Origin: Crambe crambe | Lineage: Eukaryota; Porifera; Demospongiae; Poecilosclerida; Crambeidae | NCBI GenBank assembly: GCA_963924555.1 | Contig: OZ004592.1 | Span: forward strand, 3,906,001-3,970,000 | Direction: 5' to 3' | Length of the DNA stretch: 64,000 bases | Shown here: positions 57,401 to 64,000 of the stretch, piece after piece | Layout of the letters: each line of letters starts with the position of its first letter | Position numbering within the stretch: position 1 is the stretch's first letter | Notes under the pieces: model-generated | What the model was told of the DNA's origin: nothing | Database searches by the model: none | What the model saw: the letters and a program-made list of their open reading frames with translations, nothing else | Translations under genes and position numbers: made by a program

Positions 57401-60400
57401 TTGTTATATTAACTAGTTATGTGCTCGTAGCAACACAGCTTGCTATTAAAACTTTAAATGTTGCATTATGATATTTTGGAGTTGCATGCATGCCCTCTTC
57501 TCGTAGAGTCTATAAGCCCTTGATTCTACTAACCTAGCTTCTCTTTGTTAAGCACACTCTGAATCTTTTTTGTCCAGCCTTATTTCCCTTCTCCTTCATT
57601 TCTTCTGTACTTGGCATCCTCAGACTCTGCTTGTCATTTTCTTCTTTCTCTATCCCTTTCTCAGAGCTTCTTTTGGCTCTATCCTTCGCATTCCTTCGGT
57701 CTAACCTTGCTCTTTTTTGCTGCTCATTTTTGCAGTGTTCATTCAACATGCATCGTTGGCTAAAAGTTTTGCAATCATTTCTATAGCTATTTTGTGCATG
57801 TGCAGTATTTTACACTCAGGGGTTGACGTACGTACACTCACAAATATATATCGCCACTATTCACATTGCACACCATAGAAAGGGGCTCGCTTTGCTCACC
57901 ATTGAAAAATTTTACGCACATGCGCATTGGAGATGAATTTTCCCCCACCCAGTTTCTGCAGAATTAGAAGCGATGGACTATTTAGAGAGAGAGAGATAGA
58001 GAGAGAGACTTGTGTACGTGGCAATCACGAGTAGAGAGCTATTTGGGCTGCTGAGGAGCTGGAGTGTAGGTGAGAACCAACACTTTTGATCCATACACTG
58101 TCGCTGTTCTGATATGGTGGTTGGACGTCTACCACAAAAGGAATCACGAGCCTATTGACTTTTATAAGGAGAGGAGGGCAGATAAAGAGCCTTATAAATG
58201 GACTTGAGATCCCTTGCACTATAATATGCAGGGGAAACTCAAAGGAGTGCAGAAACTACTAACACTTAAAAATCGAGGCAATCATAATCGTGAATCATGT
58301 TTAACTAGCTACAATTATTATGAGTGTCAATCAATTGCTGTTATGGAGCTTGAGGAATGCCAGCCTTGATGGAACCATTTGTAATAAGTACGGGGGAAAA
58401 CATTTCCATGAAATGAAAAAAATGTAGGGATGACCATTGCTCGAAAAAGTAAGGAAACAAGGGTAGGGATGAAAGATGGAAATGGGATCAATCTTTGTTC
58501 TGTATATCAAGCCAACAATCCCTATATATGTACGTTGGGTAGCTTCAGATTATAGTGCGGTAATGTGTGGATTGTTGGCTGGATATATAGAACAAAGATT
58601 GATCCCATTTCCATCCTTCATCCCTACCCTTGTTTCCTTATTTTTCAAGCAATGGTCATCCCTACATTTTTTTTCATTTCACAGAAATGTTTTTCCATTA
58701 CATGTTCCTGGTCTTTTTCTCTCTTTATGGTTTTATGTATGTACAGATGCAAGAGTTCATTTTCTATGTGTATGCAGGGACAGAAGTTTCTTGAGATGTA
58801 TAGTTCTCTAATAGCATAGCAGCCTAATGATTATTTATCAGCGAGTCAAGACTTAAAGTGTTGAGCTATACTTGGAGGTCAAGGATGCAGATGAATCTGA
58901 AATAGAGTTTACTGGTAGATGGATCCCTGAGTTGTTTATGATCTAGCACGCACATATCTACAGCTAGAGCTTAGCTAGTTGAGTAATATCAGAGTACAAT
59001 AGTACTCTCTAAGTAGGGATGGCACCGATAGCCCCATTGGACTAATGCTTAGTATTTTCTTTCATAACTCCAGGATACTTCCCTCCTACAGTCAGCAACT
59101 CCTAACTTCAAGACTTCAATGTGCTAGGACTGAAGTATATACCAGTAGCAATTGAGCGCTTCAATTTCTGCCTTAACACAAATTGTGGTGATATTGCCCA
59201 TCTCTACTCAGCATATATTAGCTAACTACAGCAGAACTCAAGGTTTACATGCTGATCCAACATCTTCAACTCCTTGAAGCTTTTATCACTTTCCATTCTG
59301 CTTCAAAATTCCTTGGCTGGTTTATTGACAGCAATGTCCATTGGTTGAACTGTTGGTTGGAAGTAGATGTAGTTGTTGTTGATAGTGGTCATCACTTGGA
59401 CTAATGCAGCCTTGTTTGTATCACCTTCATACACTCTCTGCACTTCCACATATGGAATGATGACATTGTCGATGTACTGGATCATCATTTCTTCTGTTGA
59501 CGAATGTTTAGATGAGTGTGTCACAATACAGTCAGGTGGGAAATTAAAATTAGATTGTCTTGCCTTATAAATAGGCAAGAAATCACCAGTAAGTGAAGCA
59601 CAGAAAAGTAATGTTTGTAGTGATTTCCACTTTCTTAGAACCTTCATGGTCCATTGGCCAAGCAGATGCCAAGTACCGGTTTGGTAAAAATGAGCTCCAG
59701 AGAAATCTCTTCCATTGTTATCTAGAAAACTCTCCTTCAAACTTCTGCTAGTTGTTCTTGCCCTTTGATGTGCTTGCCCTTTGATGTAGTTGTCTTCCTC
59801 TTCGTCAGGTTGATTCTATGATAAGTTCAGTTCCTACTCAAGCTACAATAATGTGACCCCCAAATTCAACTGATTCTTGTGACATCGGGATCCCATGGGA
59901 AGAAACAGATGCTGTGATTACACCTTAAATAAAATGCTCTATATATCCTTAAGGAAGACAATGTCCACATTTCTTTGGTTGTATGGCAGTCACTTCGACA
60001 TCTGAATCAACCTTTCTCTTCATGTAACTCTTTACCAAGCTTGTGTGAGAAAATAGATCTATAGCTGCCGAGATGCCATGCTGACTAGCATATTTGCTAA
60101 TAGCTACTAGTAATTTAGTCTGTTGGAAATACCTAGAAATAATAATATACAATGTGTATAGCTATGGACCACACTTCTTTAAAACTGTCAGAGGCATCTA
60201 TTGCTTTCACTTCATGCTGCCAGAAAATGATCTGGGAGTCCATTTCTTGGTTTAAAATATCCACAAAGTGACATGATAAAATATGGGGATATACCATATC
60301 TTCATTTTTTAAATTTTCCGTCCATACTTCCATGATGCTAACACTAACAACTTGATTTTGGTCTTGAAAGAAAATTCTCTCAGAGCTTTTCAATGGTGTA

Positions 60401-63400
60401 TTTTACCTACTCTACAAAAAAAAATAATTAATAATGAAATATAATATGGGATGATACAAGACCTCAGTGGTTAAAAATATTCATAAGTGACCACAGACCC
60501 CTAGTAGACCTTCGATATTGCTAGTATTCCTATTAACCCAATTGCTTCATTTGAGTGATGGATTTTCACTAGGGAGGTATGGTTTCAAAATTATGAGTCA
60601 GAGTACCATAATGATCTGGGAGTCCATCTCTTTGTTTAAAATACCCACAAAGTGACATGGTGAGAAAAAAATACTTAAGTGAGTTACAAAGCCTAGTGCC
60701 CATTGCAATGCTGAACACGTGTTTAATATTCTTCTGAATATTTCAGTGTGAAATATTCCAGAAACACAAAAACAGAAATTACAAGAACTCCTAAAAATGT
60801 CAATGAGGAGAATTAATGCTCTAACAAACTAAAATTCTTCTCACTGAATGAATCTATATACTGGTATAATGTACACTATCTAGCTAGCTCTTTCAAATCA
60901 AATGAGCTATTTTTAGCACTGATAGTAATTAATCAATATACATTGTACTTTGACCTGTAGGTTCCTCTGAGTCACGTCGACTGTATAATGAGGCCATGAA
61001 GCAGGGACATGTCAAGTCACAGATTAACAAAGTCCTCCTCTATGGGGCTCCAGGAACTGGTAAATCCAGCTCCATGGACCTCTTCGTTGGCAACCCTCCA
61101 CGTAAAGTGAGAATAAGCACCCCCGTAGCAGCTCGTCCCATCACGATGTTTCAGATGGGAGTCACTGCTGAGGAGTGGAAAAGGCTTCTTCCAAAAGAAC
61201 GGAAAAAAATATTCGCTAGGGCCATTTATGCTCAGCTTCATGCCAACGACTCAGACTCAGGAGGGGATTCTGTCTCTGGTGAGGCATCAGGTGATGATTC
61301 AGATTCTGGTGAACTGTTAATTGAAAAAGAAACCGGTACGACTCCTCAGCACACTAATTCATCGACACGTGACGAAAATCCACAAGTACACTCAGCATCT
61401 CCTTCCAGTTCAAAACCTACTAGAAAACCGAAAAAAGGTTCTGCACCAGAGGAAAAATTCTCACTGCCATCCATTAGCACACATGAGGAACTAATGGAAC
61501 TATTGGACGAGATCTCTGATTTAGATGAACCTTCACCTGTCTTCCGTAAGGTCAAATTGATTGACTCTGGAGGACAACCACAATTTCATGAGGTGCTACC
61601 TGTATTTCTTCGTCGCATGTCCCTCTACATATTTGTCTTCAAGCTGTCAGAAGAGCTCGCCACCAAGCCCATGGTGGAGTATTTCGGTGAGGATGGGAAA
61701 CGAGTGGGAACCCCTTACCAATCAGCTGAGTCCAACGAGCAGCTGTTGAAGCACTGCCTTCGCACTTTGCACACCCACAGATCATCTCCCGATACTAAAG
61801 GTGAGTGCTCCAAAATCATGATTGTGGGGACCCACAGGGACAAAGAACATCTGTGCACCACCGAAACACGAGAGGAGAAGAACAAGAAGTTAGCAGAGCT
61901 GTTGCTTCCAATGTTCCAAGAGGAAGTCATCTACTACAACCTGCGAGAAAATGAGTTGATCTTTCCAGTCAATGCCAAAAATCCTGAAGAGGTTGATAAG
62001 GGTACAGCTAGAGATATCCAAAGTGTAGTCCTAACACAGTGTATGCCTGATCCCATTGATGTGCCTCTTCAGTACTTCTCTTTGGAAATTGTCCTTGAAG
62101 AAGTCAGCCTTTCTCTAGATAGAGGTATATTGAGCAAACAAGAATGCCTTAGAGCAGCAGATAAGCTTTACTTTGATGAGCATACACTTGGTGCAGCTCT
62201 CCAGTTTCTAGACGAAATTTCAGCAATCTTCTATTTCCCTGAAGTTCTGGAGGGTGTTGTATTCACTAACCCTCAAGTCCTCTTGGACAAGGTAACTGAG
62301 TTAGTAGAGAAGATCTACTGCTTGAGACAAAAGATTGGTGGTAAAAAACTTCATGCACTTTCTGGAGGCTGGCAGAAGTTTAAAGACCACGGTATTGTCA
62401 GTTTAAAGCTTCTGCAAGAGAAAGAGTTCGAAAAGCATTATGTCCCCGATATCTTTACTCCTGTAGATCTAGTCAAGCTCTTCAGAAAGTTGCTCATCAT
62501 AGCTGACTTTAGTGCTTCTGAGTACATCATGCCTGCCCTTCTTCCTGTCCTCGAGACTGAGAAAATTCATGAGTATCGTGTGACCAGTAGCTCTCCTGTA
62601 GCTCCCCTTGCTCTGGCCTTCCCTCTTGGAGCTCCTCGTCTCGGTACTTACTGCAGTCTCACAAGCTTCCTAGTCTCTCCTGACAACCAGTTTCCTTGTC
62701 CTTGGAAGATAATGCTACTTTCTTGTTCCAACACTCCAGCATGTCTTAATCGAAACTGCATCCGATTTTCAATACCTGGCTACCCTGGCTCTGTTACACT
62801 AATCGACACGTTCACACACTTCGAAATCCATGTGAACACAGCCCAGACCACCTGTAGCAAGCTGTGTTCTTTAGTCTCTCAAGCGATATTCACAGGCCTT
62901 AAGAAAGCAATGGTGGTCCTTGGCTACAACAACTCAATCCCATCAAAAGCACTACTTTGTCCATGTGATAGTGAAAAGCTTCATGTCGCTACTTTTGGAG
63001 ATGGAGTCTGGATCTGCAGTCGAAATACTGATGTATTTGGAGAACTTACTCCTGAACACAAGCTGTGGTGTGATCAAGTGGATCAGTCTTCAATTAAAGG
63101 TATATCTATTGGTACCATAGTTACTGCAACCAATGGCTCTATAAGGATTCTTAAATATTTTTCATCAGGTTCAGCTTCGCTGGATTTGAAGAGTGTGCGC
63201 AGGGCTCTGTGGGATGCTAGATGCAAGTGGTATGACATTGGTGTGGAGCTGGACTTGGACACAGCAACTCTTGATGCAATTGGTGCTGACTACGGAAAGG
63301 TTGAAGACTGCTTCCGTGAAGTCATCTCAAAGTGGCTCAATGCTTCACCTGATCCCTCATGGAAAGCACTGTCAGAGGCCCTCAGGTCTCCTGCTGTGGA

Positions 63401-63452
63401 ACACCCTGAAATTGCCGCCAAGATTGAAAGGAAGTACATTGTTGAACAGTAG
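47820..63452 (+). CDS. Death-domain ROCO GTPase, paralogue 2 (six exons, 1308 residues)
   Basis: Exons 47820-48489, 50129-50395, 52405-52707, 54726-54989, 60961-63099, 63169-63452; 3927 nt, open throughout. Architecture as in paralogue 1: Pro-rich N-terminus (1-223, six repeats), Death domains at 224-312, 313-413 and 414-501, ROC-COR at 502-1214 and Death domain at 1215-1308. MGNKS replaces MGNKC, so the possible Cys next to the myristoylation site is absent. Differences from paralogue 1 concentrate in the Death domains (for example DVKDWNFVRGG against DVEDWDDVGKC) and after the COR region, while the ROC core is nearly identical. That pattern would fit partner specificity changing faster than the switch, but no rates were calculated. 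Confidence 0.86.
48006..48347 (+). repeat. 57-bp coding minisatellite, 6 units
   Basis: Units 2-5 are almost identical (PPPPSAVASVPAPRTLSSE), more homogeneous than in paralogue 1, which points to recent expansion. Confidence 0.9.
49615..49643 (+). repeat. C-rich tract followed by poly-A
   Basis: C runs broken by two A bases, then ~20 A (49644-49663). Counterpart of the 22-C run in paralogue 1. Confidence 0.85.
50129..50395 (+). CDS. Exon 2, paralogue 2: Death domain 1
   Basis: 267 nt, phase 1-1. LPWREVGDMLWVYDSKLD and DPYASWRMLILRLDVYEK show several changes from paralogue 1. Confidence 0.82.
51480..51672 (+). pseudogene. Coding-like fragment of unknown origin in intron 2
   Basis: Reads IEERTVSKKMLTPKNI, then FNFFLEADTMTPLYLYAKTVE, ending at TGA 51670-51672. 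The paralogue 1 counterpart (~16985-17095) keeps the sequence but has an indel that breaks the frame. Looks like a trapped exon or retrocopy end; family not recognised. Confidence 0.3.
52405..52707 (+). CDS. Exon 3, paralogue 2: Death domain 2
   Basis: 303 nt, phase 1-1. Ends LASWNHLAGRLLGYEHHGAL..VKVDK. Confidence 0.82.
53215..53675 (-). pseudogene. Unrecognised antisense frame in intron 3 (paralogue 2)
   Basis: MEDIGSEVNIFTALEFIKYN from 53675, then KTPNTYLGKVTPPLANYQ..RSSLLRP and a TGA near 53457. A second open stretch follows, with NYIPSTTLTASPHHIYD. Slightly better preserved than the paralogue 1 copy. Confidence 0.35.
54726..54989 (+). CDS. Exon 4, paralogue 2: Death domain 3
   Basis: 264 nt, one codon longer than in paralogue 1, phase 1-1. 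RKEACWEWYLNNHPSPSWRYIAY and EHEVLEVLKSQY are conserved. Confidence 0.82.
55933..55975 (+). repeat. Poly-G tract (43 bp, two T interruptions)
   Basis: Four or more long G runs on one strand, compatible with a G-quadruplex. Confidence 0.9.
56047..56183. mobile_element. MITE with ~37-bp inverted arms (paralogue 2)
   Basis: Same element as at 29403-29540, at the same place in intron 4, so it predates the duplication. Confidence 0.7.
57120..57291 (+). other. Counterpart of the inverted segment
   Basis: Reverse complement of 30450-30624. Which orientation is ancestral cannot be told from two copies. Confidence 0.85.
58396..58695. mobile_element. Hairpin MITE with TAGGGATGACC arms (paralogue 2, fuller copy)
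   Basis: Long near-perfect arms start near aaaacatttcc and end near ggaaatgttttt-type sequence (read on the opposite strand), with a loop around 58527-58558. Confidence 0.75.
59264..60393 (-). pseudogene. Decayed Tigger-like DDE_1 transposase (paralogue 2)
   Basis: Collinear with 32576-33707. The piece 59740-59303 is open for 145 residues: NGRDFSGAHFYQTGTWHLLG, THSSKHSSTEEMMIQYIDNV, QPMDIAVNKPAKEF. The upstream piece has KYASQHGISAAIDLFSHTSL. Confidence 0.65.
60961..63099 (+). CDS. Exon 5, paralogue 2: ROC-COR GTPase core
   Basis: 2139 nt, the same length as in paralogue 1. GAPGTGKSS, IDSGGQPQ and VGTHRDKEH are conserved; the COR region keeps ALQFLDEISAIFYFPE. Donor AAAG|GTATAT. Confidence 0.86.
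63169..63452 (+). CDS. Exon 6, paralogue 2: C-terminal Death domain
   Basis: Acceptor TCATCAG|G after a 69-bp intron (63100-63168) that is open and a multiple of 3, so read-through would add 23 residues without a stop. Death-domain motifs are as in paralogue 1; stop at 63450-63452. Confidence 0.85.
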
Positions 63453-63640
63453 GAACTGGTTATGACTTTTTTCATGTTTTTCTTCAGTTATATTAATATC
63501 CTGGATGCATTATTTTTTATTGACCATCCCATTTTGATGTGTTTATGGATACTTTTTTTGGCCTTCCTATGCGCATGCGCAGATTATTGGCGAGCGAGCG
63601 AAGCCCCACACTAATTGGTCAAAATGGAAATTCGCGCGCG
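63453..63640. other. Intergenic, CpG and tgcgcatgcgc rich
   Basis: tgcgcatgcgcag at ~63570 and cgcgcgcg near 63633, and tgcgcatgcgc again at 63670-63697. No gene. Possibly a shared upstream region for the next gene. Confidence 0.4.
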
Positions 63641-63644
63641 ATAT

Positions 63645-64000
63645 TTATATGTAACGTACGTCACTCAAAATGCGCATGCGCTTACGCATGCGCATGAAAT
63701 AGCTACTCAGCAACGTCATTCGTATTCCTTGAGAAATCAGAAGCTTTTTCTCCGAATCACTTTTGTGCACTTCAAGAACGTGACCATCTTCGGCCAACGA
63801 GATGCTTGAGAATTTTCCTAGGGTGTGTGCCAATGCACTTTCGGGACTCCAATCGATTTGGCTGTCTCTAATTTTACCCACCTTGCGGAAAATTCGGTTA
63901 GAAAACCAGGTATTCGCTTCATGGGATTCAACGATGTATCCTTTGCTGTTGATGCTAACTGAAGGATTTACTCCCCCTTCTTGAAGTGATTCTAACTCCT
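63645..64000 (-). CDS. Partial exon of a repeat-propeller-like protein
   Basis: On the minus strand the frame is open from the window edge: GVNPSVSINSKGYIVESHEA, FRKVGKIRDSQIDWSP and KFSSISLAEDGHVLEVHKS, down to a stop at 63645-63647. The alternation G.xPSVxIN..GyvVEvH.S / vG.i....I.W resembles repeats of a beta-propeller-like family seen in sponge and other invertebrate proteins, from memory. The last ~25 residues before the stop are low in similarity, so the true exon may end earlier. The start is outside the window. Confidence 0.5.
   Translation of the reverse strand, partial: ELESLQEGGVNPSVSINSKGYIVESHEANTWFSNRIFRKVGKIRDSQIDWSPESALAHTLGKFSSISLAEDGHVLEVHKSDSEKKLLISQGIRMTLLSSYFMRMRKRMRILSDVRYI

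Larger units (their letters stand above)
54990..60960 (+). other. Intron 4, paralogue 2 (empty-site version)
   Basis: 5.97 kb with the uninterrupted CTCCTTACT site at 55235-55243. Contains the same MITEs and transposase relic as paralogue 1. No exon supported. Confidence 0.7.
47788..63452 (+). repeat. Segmental duplication, copy 2
   Basis: Collinear with 13681-36766 apart from the differences listed there. It lacks the RecQ/DUF6589 transposon, so it preserves the pre-insertion structure of intron 4. Confidence 0.92.

Noticed and set aside
1..64000. tRNA or rRNA genes
   Set aside because: No cloverleaf with A and B boxes and no rRNA motif was found by eye on either strand.

Overview
ORGANISM. 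This is animal nuclear DNA, most likely from a demosponge such as Amphimedon or a relative; the species is inferred. The reasons are AT-rich introns with GT..AG borders (some only 65-80 bp), many tgcgcatgcgc and tagctagc motifs, ROCO GTPases fused to several Death domains, and dense metazoan DNA transposons (SWIM/PHD transposase, pogo/Tigger, a RecQ plus DUF6589-like element, hairpin MITEs). No prokaryotic gene organisation, rRNA, tRNA or CRISPR was seen. LAYOUT. (1) 1-12832 is nested transposons. Element B (about 45-9082, 126-bp terminal inverted repeats, a 155-bp satellite inside) was split by element A (98-5046, SWIM/PHD transposase) landing in B's left TIR. Next to it, element E (9196-12832) was split in the same way by element D (about 9204-11520). 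(2) 13681-36766 is gene copy 1: six exons encoding a 1290-residue protein with a Gly-2 N-terminus, 19-residue Pro-rich repeats, three Death domains, a ROC-COR GTPase and a C-terminal Death domain. Its large fourth intron holds a 7.4-kb transposon (21225-28641) with convergent RecQ-like helicase and DUF6589-like genes; a pogo element (21703-24261) is nested in the helicase. (3) 36767-47787 is a spacer of decayed gene cassettes (relics of Death-domain exon 4, a four-times-repeated exon-like cassette), MITEs, a PP2A catalytic-subunit fragment and a retroelement fragment. (4) 47788-63452 is gene copy 2, a near-identical paralogue (1308 residues) without the 7.4-kb insertion. (5) 63453-64000 ends in an exon of an apparent repeat-propeller protein on the minus strand. 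HOW IT FITS. The two paralogues are intact by conceptual splicing. Their Death-domain exons are all symmetric phase 1-1 modules, and the two copies act as natural controls for each other: the transposon insertion, a 175-bp inversion, a 408-bp insertion and repeat-number changes can all be read by comparing them. A Death-ROCO protein would be expected to couple a GTPase switch to Death-domain assembly in innate or apoptotic signalling; that role is inference. All coordinates, splice sites and repeat matches were read by eye from the sequence; family names come from remembered motifs, without database searches.
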